The notes beneath the pieces were generated by a model. It was not told the DNA's origin and made no database searches. It was given only the letters and a program-made list of their open reading frames with translations. Source: Cryptomeria japonica (Eukaryota > Streptophyta > Pinopsida > Cupressales > Cupressaceae). Taken from it: a DNA stretch of 64,000 nucleotides. Each line of letters begins with the position of its first letter. The stretch's first letter is position 1. Shown here piece by piece: positions 43,986 to 57,400 of the stretch. The position numbers and the translations under genes were made by a program. The stretch lies in contig NC_081408.1 in the NCBI RefSeq assembly GCF_030272615.1, positions 61,216,114 to 61,280,113 of the forward strand, written 5' to 3'.

Positions 43986-46170
43986 ATGGTAAAGAAGGAT
44001 GAGACACTCATGGAAGTAGTTAAGCCCCAAAATATTTGGATTGAAGAAATGAGCTATGAGGTGGATGCACAAATTCTTGGTGCCTATGCAAAAATGTTGA
44101 TTGATGTACCAACTGATGAGGCAGAGAAACCCTCTGGTACTGTACAATAGAAAACTCAAGAGGTTGAAATAGAGTTCAACCAAAAGAAAAGAGAGAAACA
44201 GTAAGGCAAAGAAAGAAAATTTGTGGACAAGGTATCTAAAGACATCAAAGCACTAATTGATGTTGTCCTGGAGAAACGAAGATAGAGGAAGGATCCTAAA
44301 GTTCATATTGAGCCTGTAACTGTAGAATCATAATTTGAGGATGACACACCATTGGCATTTAAGAGGGTTGTTAGAAAGAAATGAGAGGAAACAAAGGTAG
44401 AAGCTAAGAAGTAATCTGTTAGGAAGGTTACAATCAAAATACTGGCATCAAAGAAAGCACCAAAATATACACCTATACCTACATCCGATGCTACAAAGAG
44501 GAAGAAGAAGAGTGACATCAAGTTAGCATTTGAATCCGGTAATGTGACTATCATACCACCTAAAACTTGTTCAGAATTAGTAGATGAAATCACTAAAGAT
44601 GGAATGTTGAAGAATGTTCAATTCTACTATGAACACTTATAGGATGATAAACAAAGAGAGGTAGAGGAAGCAGTCTTATTATACTTGGATATTTATAAGA
44701 AAGCCTTAATAGAAATAGAAAATCAAATACCAAATGAATTGTATAATATATTAGATGCTAGAAGACTATCATCTATACAAGAAGATAAACATATTAAGAT
44801 TCAAGAGATATTATCTATCTGTGTTACTATTGCTCTTGATGAAATGGAAAAGATGCTTGAGGTGGCAGACATAAAAGTTTTCAATAGAAAGTATAGGGTA
44901 GGTAGTCTGATGCTAGGAAGAGTAAATGAAATAATAAAGGATACTCAAAAAGCATGGGTTAAATTTTTTTGGAGAGAGTAGGGGATTATTTACTTCACTG
45001 GAAACCAAGATAGACACTATAGATACCCCGGTTGAAGGAAAAGGAAAGGGGATTATGGGTACTTCACCCTTAGTTTTGAAAAATATTAAGATAGTGGAAA
45101 TTGAGGCCCCGGTAAATATAGATGTATAGACAAATATTGAAATATCGGTTAACACAAAAAGTGATCAAGCTAATATTGTATAGTATACTAATATTGAGGA
45201 TAATTATCCTTTGGATACACATGTATAGGTTACAACTCCTATAGAGAAACCAATAGTTACATAGATTGCACCAAGTGGCAAAGCCACTGGTGCAAGTGAG
45301 GAGGTTATAAAGGATAAATCTTCAGAGGAGAAGGCAGGGGAATCTAGTAGGGAACCGGTTGTGGGTCCATCATTATTGTCAATTGACACTTCATAGGTTG
45401 AGAAGAAAAACATCATAGAGATGAGTCCCACTGAATTGATGATGATGGCAACACAAAAACTGATGAAGGAAGGATCCACAGATAAAGGGATTATAGATCA
45501 ATCAATCACTTTTTTAAACCGATTGGTCCCAGAGTGTAAGATTAAAAATGAAGCGAGCCCATCCGACAAGCTTAAGATAATCACTATGCATATTTTGAAG
45601 GATTTTCAATCCTTACAAAAAATCTTAAACTGACAAGCACTAGAAAGGTTTACTTAGGCTAAGAGAGCTACATTTGATCAAGTAATTGAATTAGAGAAGA
45701 AAAAGATTGATGAGAAGCTGATACTAATAGAAAATTATTTGAATAAATGTACAAATATATATAGGTTATTTTGTAACACTGAAATACTTATAGCTAATGT
45801 GCACAAAAATATAAAATAAACTCAAGAGAAAATTGCAAGTATAGCTAATTCTTTTGACGAACTAATTTCATTGACTACACCAATTGATGGTCAAATTTTG
45901 ATTTTGGAGAACCAAATTTCTTCTCTTGAGAAGGAAAGAGACAAAATAATAAGAAGAGCCAGAAGTCTAAGAGGCTTAGTGAGTCCCCGATTGGATTCAC
46001 TCAGTGTACACAAGAAAGAATGCATGGATATAGTGGGAAAGCCCACACCGACAGAGGTAAATGAGAAAGAATCTTTTGCACATTTATTGAGTGGACTTGT
46101 ATCTATTTTTAGCACATTCAAAACTAATTGGGATACTTATCTGGAGTTACTAGTGAAGGCTTATCCATAA
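43986..46170 (+). pseudogene. ORF2 of Copia-D, C-terminal part (after Copia-E)
   Basis: It resumes in mid-domain (MVKKDETLMEVV aligns with the section of E ORF2 after DDICF). Then: EEMSYEVDAQILGAYAKML, a Lys-rich stretch, a helical domain at 44550-44980 with ELVDEITKDGMLKNVQFYY, a frameshift near 44975, a disordered acidic part with TAG stops, and a helical C-terminus (45421-45633, 45871-46170) that ends YLELLVKAYP at the TAA 46168-46170. It lacks the long Lys/Glu helix of the E copy. The order of parts matches E, which shows that both elements carry members of one protein family. Confidence 0.7.
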
Positions 46171-46273
46171 ATTTTAAAAATTGTCAAGCTCCGGTAAGAC
46201 ATTTTTGGGATATTCATTGTACAGTTCTTATTCTTTGACAATATTTTTAAATTTTTGGATGGCATTGATGTCA

Positions 46274-46468
46274 AAGGGGGAGTAGTATAGATGTGAAAAA
46301 CCATAAAAGGATTTGTATACATTAGGGGGAGTAATGGAGTCATGGAGTTATGAAGATGAGAAGTATTTTGCATATTCAGCTCACGGAAAGCAGGGCAGGA
46401 TGAAACCGACAGATGAAACCTTGACCATTTTTCACATGAGTGCTGCCATCAATGCCAAAGGGGGAGAC
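46274..46468 (+). other. Multiple polypurine tracts of Copia-D
   Basis: TCAAAGGGGGAGTAGTA near 46272, TTAGGGGGAGTAA near 46323, and CCAAAGGGGGAGAC abutting the 3' LTR at 46455-46468. Confidence 0.75.
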
Positions 46469-47401
46469 TGTTGGCAATTGACACTCAATTGGTTGGTTTC
46501 ACTATGTTTTCATTGATGGCAACATGGTATTGTGTTTCGGCTTCAAGTTTTGGTTCTATGGTGTACCTGCAGGCACTTCATGGATACTATACCGGCATCG
46601 ACAGGGTAGAAGGATTTCTTTGGTTACCGACAATGTAGGCCGACATAGTTTAGTAAAGGTTATCAGTATTGGAGGCTAACATATCTTGGATCCAGCATCG
46701 ACAATTGATTTTAATGTTTATGCATTTATGTTATCAGGATGACATGTAAATTGATATTGTATATATCTTTGTAAGCTGACATAAGGCATGTAAATTTGTA
46801 TAGGGTATATAGGTCAGTTTGATAGATCATTTTGTAATATAGAGACATAAGATAGGATATTATGGATATGTGAATGTAATATGATGCGAAATATATCATA
46901 GAGATCATGTATGTGAGGAAATTCATGTAAGGGTTATTCTAGTAAAGGGTTCAAGGTTTCAAACCAAAAATGATAGAGCTTAAACTAGAACTGTATTCTG
47001 GCATAGAAGATGCTCTCTTAGCAATTTAGACTTCTCCAAATTGTAGTCTGGAATTTTATGTAGTCAAGGAGGCTCCTTTTGTGATTGAGTTGTGTGCTCT
47101 AGGCTGTAAGTCTTCCTGCAAGTGCAAGCCCCTCATATTTTGTAATATCTCTTCATATGGTCAGTGGATTGATATTTTGGGTCACAAAGCCCACCATGGT
47201 TTTTCCTCTTTTAGGTTTTCCATGTATAAATCTATGTTATGGTTCTCATTTATGTGATTGTCTTATTGGTTTCTTTACTTCATTCAATTTTGTATGTACC
47301 GGTATATCAGTTGGTGTATGCATGTTTCAATAAGGCTAAAACTTATTATTCTGGTATAACACTGATTCACCCCCCCCTCTCAGTGTTATTGGTTTCCAAC
47401 A
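46469..47401 (+). repeat. 3' LTR of Copia-D
   Basis: From TGTTGGCAATTGACAC to TTTCCAACA. Partner of 32779-33734. ATGTT follows. Confidence 0.9.
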
Positions 47402-47406
47402 ATGTT

Positions 47407-50057
47407 TAGTTTACCATTACTCTACTTTTTCCATTATTCCTTCCTTGTATTTAATGCCTCTTTTACATAATTATTATTTCTCTTAATTGTTTTCATCATT
47501 AACCTCTAAAATATTCACACCTAATCTTCCATTTTTTATCATTATGACTAAATATTTAAATGGCATACCCACTTTAGTATTCAATGTTACTTGTTATATG
47601 TACATGTGTCATAAATTCCCTATTTTAATTGCATTTATAGTATAATAAATTTTTAAACAGAGATAATTGACCCAAAAATAAATCTACTCCTGCTTGTAGA
47701 AACATATGGGAAGTGTTGGTAAATGGAATAAGATGTAATTTACTCTAGTTAATTCTTAGTTCTTAGTTTTTTATGAAACATAGTAAAGTAATTCCTAGTA
47801 GTTTTTATAATTCATCTCACTTTTGATGTAAACTTTTTTTTTGTAATTTAATGAAGTTTAATATAGTAGAGTTAAGGGCCCATCATATAGGTGTTCCAAA
47901 TATTTCTTCTAGTTCTATCATCAAGCTCAACAAATTTGGAAATGAATTCATGACTTCTTTCCACCTTTTATATAAAAACCTTCTTCCTAGAAAATGGCTC
48001 TTCTACAGGATTGGATTCACATCCCAATAAATATAATTAGATATAACATTCTTTCAATGTGGACATGTTTTTAGCATTTGGGAAATATTAAAATTCTAAT
48101 ATTTTTTCTGATTGTATTAATGATTAGAATGTTTCACTTTATTTTAAAGCTATCTTTGTTAAAATATTTTGTGACAGATCTAGGTGCAGTCTCATAAGGT
48201 TGCCCATGAATTGGGTCACATCTAGGAGTTTCTTGATTACTTGGGCAATGTCATAGTTGTTGTACTATTTCAAGAGTTCCTCATCCAAATTATTCTCACA
48301 ATAATACCCTTTCTTGTCGTCATCGTTGAGGGAGAAGCCATTCCTCTCATCATACTTAGTTTCTTTAGTCCTACGCTCATTTTCATTGTGTTGGCAGTCA
48401 TAGAAGTGCATTGTGTCCTAGATAACAATGCTCCACCTCACCTACCATTTAAGGTACCACTCTTGGGTATTCTTCTGGGGGTGCACTAGGATGTCAATCA
48501 ATGCTAACCCTTGGTAGCATAATGCTAACTCTTTGAAGTTGTTTCCTCAACTAGCTTTGATGATTTCTCTAACTTGTACTAATGATAAAGATAAAGATAA
48601 GGACACAAATAAAGGATAGTATATTCCTAACATCACTTTGAACCCCATACATTTATGGGGAAAGTCAAGTGACTCGAACACTCCACCTCCTCTAGGTGTT
48701 ATTTCTCTCACCAATTAATCATTTTGTTTGGTTCTATGTTTTATTGTGCGATTTTCTATGTCTACATATCAAGGTGTGATCTTGTATCCACCCACTTTTT
48801 TTTTAATGTGTTCCTATATTTCCTAGTTAATATAATGTTAAAACCTATTCAAAAAAATAAAATTATGTTCTAGTGTTATTACTACATTAAAAAATATACT
48901 ATATGGTATAGAAAAACATGACGCTAAAAAATGGCTAGTTTGACCTTTGCTTGAATATTTAAACATATAAGAGTTCACAGATATAAGTTTTGGTATAATA
49001 ATCAATAAAATTATCTATGACTTGGAAGATTGAGTTGAGCATATGACATGTGCACCTCTTGAACCATTTTGAACAAGATTTTCAAATCAAGTAATGGTGC
49101 ATTTACCATATTGACTTTTTTGTTGTAAAGTGAAATACATTGCATTGTGGTTTGTAAAAATAATGATTTGTAAAGAAATATCAAGACTTTAATATTTGTT
49201 ATATGTAGCCACATTTTGTTTAAAGCATAAAATATATATGTTTCAGACATAATCAAACATAAAATGGTCGTATTATTATCAAGGTCACCATATTTTATAT
49301 GTAATTCAAACTAATTTGTTGCTCGGTGATAAGAAGTGATAGTAGAGACAAATATGCAACCAATTATGCATAATTTACCTAAGTGAGTTGAGAGATAGTT
49401 GTATTAACTATGAGCCTATTTTATTTAAAAACTTAATATGTAAAATAATGAATATGCCATATGCACCATTGACCAAGCTCTTTTGTTTGGAATTACTTTA
49501 GAGTTATGCTATATTTATAGTTTTCTAGTTTTAGTTTTCTTATAAATATTTTAACTTTTATGTACACTATCATGAAATTGACACGATGCTATGTATTAAT
49601 ACTTTTATAGAATACCTCTTAAGCATAATTAATCGCACCTCTTAATCTTAAAGTTTAATTACTATTTAATTATTTACATTAATGAAATTATCATTTTTTT
49701 TACAATTAAAAAAGTTGTGTTGGTTTTCAACATTACCTAGTTCAATTTAGCTAAAGATTATTGGATGTAGTTATAGTGCAAAATACAAATATAAAAGTAA
49801 CCATTGACATGGTAGATATGAGGTTTAAATCATTGTGAAAATTACTTTGAATTGATTCATGTGTGAATAAACATTCACTCAATTGATTCATGGTAGAATT
49901 TAAATCTAATAGTGAGAAATAAAAATTTTAACATTTTTTTTAAATAACTTCAAATAATTTCTATATGGAACAATTTATCTAGAATGGATCTTTCTTTAGA
50001 TTAATATGCATGGCTATAATTTATTTGTTTACACGATCATTATGTTTTCTCCTTTTA
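47407..50057. other. AT-rich interval without recognised genes
   Basis: No LTR, pol or host-gene motif seen. The plus-strand open stretch 48241-48489 is hydrophobic and probably spurious: the minus strand of 48178-48490 has a more protein-like composition (polar, with few stops) but matches no family I know. It may be a relic exon or an old element fragment. Confidence 0.4.
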
Positions 50058-50780
50058 AATATGTTTTTTGTTGTTGTTATTCTACCGATAATAAGCGTGT
50101 TTTATGAATACTTAAATTTATATTCTAGATTTTGAACATGTGAATTATGATTTGCACTTTTACAGTCATATTATAAATATTCTTAAATTAAGTCAAATTA
50201 TTATTATATAGGATAAACTCTCTAAAATGTAAGAAATGCTTTTACTTTTTTTTGTTACTCTACTAATAATAAACATGTTCTATAAATACTTAAGGAGATA
50301 CCGTATTTTAGGATTATAGATTTGTTTTAAAAAATCTACTTTATAAAAGGCTTATGGATGAGTCTAGAAACATGTGTTCGATGGTGTTAATTGGCACATG
50401 CCTATAAATTCCACTGATACTATATTAAAAATATACACTAATCCCTCACTTGGTCGGTGTGCTCATAGATTTTTTGACCTTGCTGGACTGTCATACTCAC
50501 AGGACCTCCATCAAAAAAAATATACACAAAAAAAATGTAGCTATACATAAAAATACAAGGTCTTAAATTAACTTAAATTATTATTATATAAGATAATCTC
50601 TCTAAAATGTGAAATTTTTTTTTTTTTAATACTATAATAATAATAATAAATCTTCTATAAATATTTAAATTTATACTTTAGATTCTTAAACATGCGAATT
50701 ATGATTTTCTTTTGTACCATCCTATTATAAAAATATCTTAAATTAATCCAAAATCTATAAGATAAACCTCTCTAGAATGA
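50058..50780. repeat. ~180-bp AT-rich tandem repeat, middle copy interrupted
   Basis: The anchor TAATAATAA(G/A)C(G/A)TGTT followed by ATGAATACTT or ATAAATACTT occurs at about 50088 and 50266. A third copy around 50625 reads TAATAATAAATCTTCTATAA. Linked phrases (GATTTTGAACATG then GAATTATGATTT; GGATAAACTCTCTAAAATG) recur in order. Between about 50293 and 50562 the second copy is replaced by unrelated sequence ending in A-rich runs. Confidence 0.6.
50293..50562 (+). other. Possible short retroelement (SINE-like) inside the tandem repeat
   Basis: 270 bases that interrupt the tandem repeat. They contain GTGTTCGATGG, loosely like a pol III B box, and end in CATCAAAAAAAATATACACA with A-runs. No A box or target duplication could be fixed, so this is weak. 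Confidence 0.25.
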
Positions 50781-51350
50781 ATGCCCAACTTGATGAAAGA
50801 GGACAATCAAATTATCCACATTCTTAGGTACTCCACCATATAATTTTTCAAACTCCAAAGTCAGTTGCCATGTACAATTAATATGCACGGCACCATGAAC
50901 AATAATAAAATTACTTTTGAGTTATTAGGTACTTCATAAAATTGACAATGCTTACCTTGCCCCAAACTCTACCTAGCAGTCAAATATCCATATGACCATC
51001 TTTATTGGACCATTCAGTTAGGGAAAATTGTTAATAAAAATGGTATGGGACATTGAAAGTAGTGTTCTCATTTCTTTGTTAACTCAAACTTTGAAAGAAG
51101 TGTGCTTGTCTGAAACCTAGAGATGCATCAACAATGGCAGAGGAAAAGTAGAGAGAGATTCATGTGGTGATGTTTCCCTAGCTTGCCCACAGTCACATAA
51201 CGCCCTTTGTTAAGCTTTCCAAAATCATGGCCACTCACAGTCTTACAATCTTCTTCATCTCAACCCCATTGAATATCGAATGAATTAAACCTCAAAGGTT
51301 GGAAACCGAGGGAATAGAACTAGTGGAATTGGTGATGCCCTCCATGGAAT
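50781..51350. other. Spacer before LTR-G
   Basis: About 570 bases with no open frame, repeat or LTR signature that I recognise. It ends in GGAATTGTATATGTATATG, which leads into LTR-G. Confidence 0.4.
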
Positions 51351-52479
51351 TGTATATGTATATGTATATGGAATTGATAATGTGTTGCATTGATGTTTTG
51401 TCATTGATGTCAACAATAGCTGTTATGGATAGTGACTGACAAAACAGGTTTTGGTTACTGGTAGAAGATATAGTCTTACTGACAAAAGAGATTATATGTT
51501 GGACACTTCTAGCATTTTTGGATCTATGGAATGTGATTGGACATGTGATACGTCCTTCTAGAGCATGTTTTGGTCAGTTGGTATTGGCTTGGTACTGGAT
51601 ACTATCATACAATCTTGTAAACCCTTACCAGCTTTGGTTTAAGGCTTTACCAACAAATATTTCACTGAGGAATCATGACAGGATGCATAAGTGGTGTTGG
51701 TGCGGCTTCTAGATGGATTTAAAGAAGCTAAAGATGTTCTTTGATCGTGCTTCAACTTCTTGAAGACATTTCTTTGGCGTGGTGGACCCAGAATAGGTCC
51801 GTTGCCTATCTAGGTTATGGACCAGTATCATGGTAACATGTACTCTACATGTTACCAGGATGTTTCAGGAGGATTTATGGATTTGTTATTATTGTTTTGG
51901 TCTTAAGCCAGCATGGCATATCATTGTAATATGGAATTATGTAATGATCTTATTGTAATATCTTTTAGGTGGCCAACCTAATTGGTTAAGGTCTTAGGGT
52001 TGGTATAAATGAATGTAAGATCTCATTGTAGATTGTGGTGTGGAAATAAAAGGTGTATCATGGTCATGAATTGTTATATCATATGCGAAGGATCAGGTCG
52101 ATCATAGGTGATTGAATTGGGATTAAGGAAGAGGTGAAAGGCCTCTGGTATTGAGCTTAATTGAGACTGTCATTAGACATTTTAGATGTTATCTCTGACA
52201 GTTCACTTTATTGGATTGTTGTCCATTTATCTTGAGGTGGTTTTAACATTTGTAGTCAGTGAGACTCTTTTGTTATGAGCTCTACACTCTAGTCAGTGTG
52301 CCTTCCTACATGCGCAAGCCCCTCATTATATCACATAGTTTTTGCAGAAGTATCATTTGACTATGGGTAGGCTTCCCACCATGTTTTTTTCCTTTTCGGG
52401 TTTTCCATGTACAAATTATGGAGTTATGTGGTATGGTTTCTTTGCATTGATTACCTGTTTAATTGTTGAGTTACATTAT
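51351..52479 (+). repeat. LTR-G: copia LTR, left part, no partner LTR seen
   Basis: GGAATTGATAATGTGTTGC near 51371 is almost the same as the start region of the Copia-A LTR (GGAATTGATTATGTGTTGC), so this belongs to that LTR family. It runs to 52479, where Gypsy-F is inserted, and ends at 60385-60540. Total without F is about 1.25 kb. No primer site or gag follows at 60541, so it is a solo LTR or a fragment. The exact start is blurred by TATATG repeats at 51350-51370. Confidence 0.7.
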
Positions 52480-53702
52480 TGTAAAGCGAAAAAATCAAAC
52501 CCTAGTTGTTCTCCCTCCCCAACTCCAAGAGAGAGAAGGGAGGTCACTAGGGTTGATGGTTTTCACTTAGGAGAGACTTTACATTCAAAAGAGGGGTTGA
52601 AACCCACAAGATCCAATCCTACACAATGCAAGACTAGATTCTAAATGAGTTTCAAGGGTTAAGACATCAAGGATACCCTCTTCTGTAAAGAATGTAGATA
52701 GAATGATTGAACTAGGGATGCATGTAAAAGTAAGAAAGATTCGCTTATAAATAGAGATAGGGATATGGAATGAAGCTGCGGACCTGGAATTAGCAGTAAA
52801 ATGTCGAGACGGTGTTGTCCTGCAAATTTGAGTGAAAGTTGATGGGACGATGGCACCCGGCGTGCACACGGTCCTCCGAAGGGGGATCTGTTCGTCTCTG
52901 CACAAGGGTTCTAGATCTTCAATTATAGCCGTGTACCTGCAACCTACACACAGAAAAGAGAGGATGATTGGGGGGTTAGGGATTAGGGGTTTTCCCTTAG
53001 GTCAAACCCCAGTTTTGGAATTAACCAAGAAATGAGAATGGTGTAAATGTAAATGATTGTAATGTAATCAAGTACTGATACCTTGTTGTAAGAATGTTTG
53101 TATTCTTACATGCGAAGGTGTAATGTTGTTGTATGTTGTAAGTTGTAAATGATCTCCTCTTCAATGGTTGAATCCTTGTCTTGAATGCAACACTTAGCCT
53201 TGAATGGAGACTTAGAATGCTCAATTGCTTGAAGGAATGCTTGAATGTCTGAATGTTTGAATGTTTGCCTAGCGCGTCCGCCTCTTGTACACATATGTTC
53301 TTCTTTTTTTTACCATCCACCCTTTCTAAGAGGGGAAATGTAGTTTATATACTTGTCAATTAGGGTTAATAGATTGATTTTTCCAACCTTGGGCCGACCT
53401 AGAAAGATTATTTTCCAATTTGCAAACTTGAAGACCCGATGCCCAAAAGAGACTGGGCCCAAAATAGGGCCAGGGACCAGGGTGCTAGGCACCATGGTCC
53501 TGAGGGACCAGGGCACTAGGTGCCATGGTCCCACCTCCCAGGACAACAGGGTGCAAGGAGGATCAGGCCAGGGTGCTAAAAAATGTATTTTTGGGTGTCG
53601 CAAGCAAGTTTCGGGGTCTCCATTCAGGTTTAGTGTTGCATCACCATTGTGAAGACCCAAATGCAGTCAAAATTGCAAGTGTCACAATTTTAGGATGCTA
53701 CA
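52480..53702 (-). repeat. 3' LTR of Gypsy-F
   Basis: On minus from TGTAGCATCC (53702) to CGCTTTACA (52480). TATA box at about 53344-53352 (minus GTATATAAACTA). It has two units of the ~31-bp GGACCAGGGTGCTAGG repeat (53474-53531), against three in the other LTR. Confidence 0.9.
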
Positions 53703-54458
53703 TTTAGCCCCCACTTTAGTGGGAGTATAAGCATACGACCATACTTCCGGTAAAGTATAAGGAAACAACATTGAAAGACTTTCACCACGTCAAGGAGGCA
53801 AGATACACCAAGCCCCCAGTGGACTAAGGATCTTACGGCTTTGATTGACAAAGTAAAAGGGAAGATCACGAGATCATGAGGGAGAACCATGACTGTCAGT
53901 AGTAAGGTTCCCTCACTACGAGTCATGCAAGAAAAATACTAAAAATTTTCAAGGCAAAGCTAAGTTCGTCAAGAAATTTTCAAGTATCCTGAAGAGATAT
54001 GGATGGGGTGTATGCCCCCCTACGTTAAAGCGATCGCACACACCTCATCGGGGGTGATTACTTTAAGGTAGTGATACACATAAGAAATGAGAAGGGAAAG
54101 GAGCACGTTATCACAAAGATTTAGCCCCCAAGTGTGAGATAAACCCAAGGATAATAGACACAAAACACAAAGCACAAGGTGACTTTGCTTTCCTTGGGGT
54201 CAATATGCTATATGATAATTCATGTATATCATATGTATGTATACATAATTGTTCTTCATTCCCCAATCAAGGAAGGTCACCTAGAAGAAGGGGACACGTG
54301 TCTTTTGAGTCAACATGAGAGAGACCAAAAGAGATCTCAATGCTTTGCATCGTCCTCAAGTAGACAACACTAAGGACAACAAATAGAAGAATGAGAATAA
54401 CCCATAGAAGAAGTAACAAAAGAAAGAGAGGAGGAGAGAATCTGCTATGCTAATGAAA
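53703..54458 (-). other. 3' untranslated region and polypurine tract of Gypsy-F
   Basis: No open frame of note. The minus-strand tract AAAGTGGGGGCTAAA at 53703-53717 abuts the LTR and would prime plus-strand synthesis. Confidence 0.7.
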
Positions 54459-57400
54459 CTAGTCTAGCAGGTCATCCACCCCTCGATCTTGCTGATCAAT
54501 ATTTCGGGAAGGCAGGAAACACGCTAGAGGAGGAACATCCAACACAATAGATGGAGCTATCACTAGATCCAAACAAGGGCTATGTTCACGTTCCAAGCCA
54601 CGTTGTTCTTTTCTAGGAGCTAGGATAAGTGCTTTAGAAAATTCATTAGATAAATGGTTATCAACATCAACATATTCATATTCACTATCAGAAGAAAGAG
54701 GAGTAGCATTTTCATCATGAATAACATTTTCATCTATATCATCATCAAGATTTATAAAAATAGGATCTTTAACTCGCACAGGATCAAAATCATCATGTAT
54801 CTTATGTTTAGGAGATTTTGGCTCAAATTTCGGCTGAGGAGAAAATGGAATAATGTTGTTTGAAGGTGTTTTTGGGGATTGCAAAGTTTGAGAAGCAGTT
54901 GCACAAGCTCTAAGATGACGCTTTCATCGGCGTTCACGCGCAGAATGATTTCATCTAGTCTTAGTAGGAAGTTGAGAAGATTGAGGAGGAGGAATGTTCT
55001 CATCCTTATCACTTGGGTGTTTAGGTTGTGGTTTCTTAGGTTGGATAATAGGAGAAGAGGAAGGTCTCTTTTCTCTATAAAAGGAAGGAGGAGGAACTAC
55101 TCCATATAAAGGAGGAATATTTGGTTTAGGAAGGAGACCAAGTCCATCATGATGAGGAGGTATAGGTCTAGTTTTAGAGAGTTTATTAGTCATAGACATA
55201 GTCACATCCATAGGAATGGGTTGGGAATCTTCTTGAGGAAAGACATTAGTTTTATCTTTCAAAGGAAGAACTTCCTTCTCAAGAATGATAGGAATATCAA
55301 GTTTGGGTGTTCTAGGTTCACTTAGAGATAGGATCATATCTGTTTTCCACTTTTGATAAGATTTGAAAACATGATCACTTCGCTGTGGAAGAGATTGGAA
55401 TTGTTTAGGCCAAAAATAATCAATAGGAACGCTAGAAGTTCTTTCAACTGGTTTAAAGAGACTATGATTGATAGTAACAACTTCACCATTATGGGGAAAT
55501 TTCAAACACTTGTGAATAGGAGAAGCAATAGCTTTCATGGAAGATAGCCAAGGATAGCCAAGCTTCACATGAAATTACTTGGATGAAGGAATAATAGCAA
55601 AGATCACATCAAGGGATTTGTTATGAACCTCAATAGGTAATGTAATAGAACCAATTGCAGGAGAAGAAAATGCATCAAATAATTTCACAACCACATTTGT
55701 TTTGTCATAGATCACTTGATTCAATTGCAAAGTAAAAAGAAATTCTTCAGTAATGATATTAATCATGCAAGAAGGATCAATAAGCACTCCACGGCAAGGT
55801 GTATTCTTGACTTTTGCAACTATATATAAAGGACCATCAGGTGCCTTGATAGTTTCACTAGAATCAAATGTGATGGAAGGTTCTTTAGGGATTTTCTGCT
55901 GCTCTACAAAGTTAATCACATTCGGAGTCATAGACAAAAGACCATCAGGCGAGAAAGAGGAATCACTAGTCTCAATCACATTAGAGGTATGAGAAGGTAA
56001 TGGATCAGTAAAAATCTTAAGATTTTGGTTAGGAGGAGCTACAGATGTGTTGCCTTTGTCATTCACACTAGAGACAGAGATAGTATTATTATCAATCAAA
56101 TCTTGAATTTTACCCTTTAAAGAAAAACATTTTTCAGTATCCTGCCTAGGTTGACGATGAAATTGACAAAAAGATTTGTTATCAAAATAGGGTGAATTAA
56201 TCTTTGCAGGATCTATTTGCTTTATAGGAGGGAGAGTAAGCACATTTTTTTCCAATAACTTATTCATAATACTATGCAATGATTCATTCAAAGGAGTAAA
56301 TTTTCTTTCTTTCTTGAAAAACTTAGAAATAGGAGGCACACCTGATGCTGCATTCACATTGTTGATGATGTTTCCATTGAATTTAACAGACTCACTGTTC
56401 GGTTTAAACTTCCCAAATGGTTGTTGACTACTATCACCCTTATCACTTGGAGCCATAGGATTTGCTTGTTCCATTTGACTCACAGTCAGTTGATAATTGT
56501 GAAGAGTTGCACACAACTGTTGGAAAGAAGTAAACTCAGAAAACAGAAGTTTTTCTCTAATATCTTTTTGTAAATTAGAAATAAAGATTCTTTGAATATC
56601 ATTGTCAGGTACTGGAAAAGAAATTTGAGCACACAAATGCTTATATCTACCAATGAAATCAGTCACTTTTTCTTTAGCACCTTGTTTACAATGCATTAAA
56701 TCAATCAAAGTAACTTTAGGACCTATATTGTTTTGAAATTGTTGAATAAAAGCATTTGCAAGTTGTTGGAAAGAAGTAATAGAATAGGAAGGCAACGAGC
56801 AATACCATTATAGAGCCTTATCTCTTAATGTTCTAGTAAACAGTTTTGCAAGCAATCTTTGGTCATGAGAAAAATTAGTACATATTGTTTGAAAGGTCTT
56901 AACATGTGTTAGAGGATCACCCTTACAATTATAAAGCTCCAACTGTGGGATTTCAACATGCTTAGGGGGGATAGCTCGAACAATGTCAAGAGAAAGTGGG
57001 CTCGCCACATCAAATGTGGGCACACTAAACTTAGATTGATTCATAGAGGCAATTTGTTGATGTAAAGAAGAGACAGTTTGTGCAAGATTGTTAATGGTCG
57101 CTTCAGTCAAAGAGTTCATATTAGACGTGTTAGATTGCGATGGAGGTATTATGTTATTGAAAGAAGGTATTGATTGAGAATAAGGTGGCGGAATACTATG
57201 ATGGTTAGTCATAGGAGATGATTGGAAAAGAGGAGCACTACAAGGAGGAATGGAATGGTTGAATGAATTGCCCCCTTGCGCCATGTTCATATGTGGAGAT
57301 ATAATAGGAACACTTATTGAAGGAATGAATGAAGAAGTCGGATTGAATGAAGGAAGAGGGTTAATTGAAGAGGAAGGATTTCCCCCATGACTGGTGATCA

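Larger units (their letters stand above)
32779..47401 (+). mobile_element. Copia-D: non-autonomous Sirevirus-like element with gag and ORF2, hosting Copia-E
   Basis: LTRs of 956 bp (32779-33734) and 933 bp (46469-47401) start TG(G/T)TGGCAA and end TTTCCAACA. Flanks ATCTT (32774-32778) and ATGTT (47402-47406) form a target duplication with one mismatch. Without Copia-E the element is about 6.8 kb. It has gag, then ORF2, then several GGGGGAG tracts. Protease, integrase, RT and RNase H are absent. The LTRs are visibly diverged (more than one difference per ten bases at their starts), older than Copia-E. Confidence 0.88.

Noticed and set aside
48241-48489. 82-codon hydrophobic plus-strand frame
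   Set aside because: No known motif; isolated in AT-rich DNA and opposite a more protein-like minus-strand composition. Kept only as a remark.
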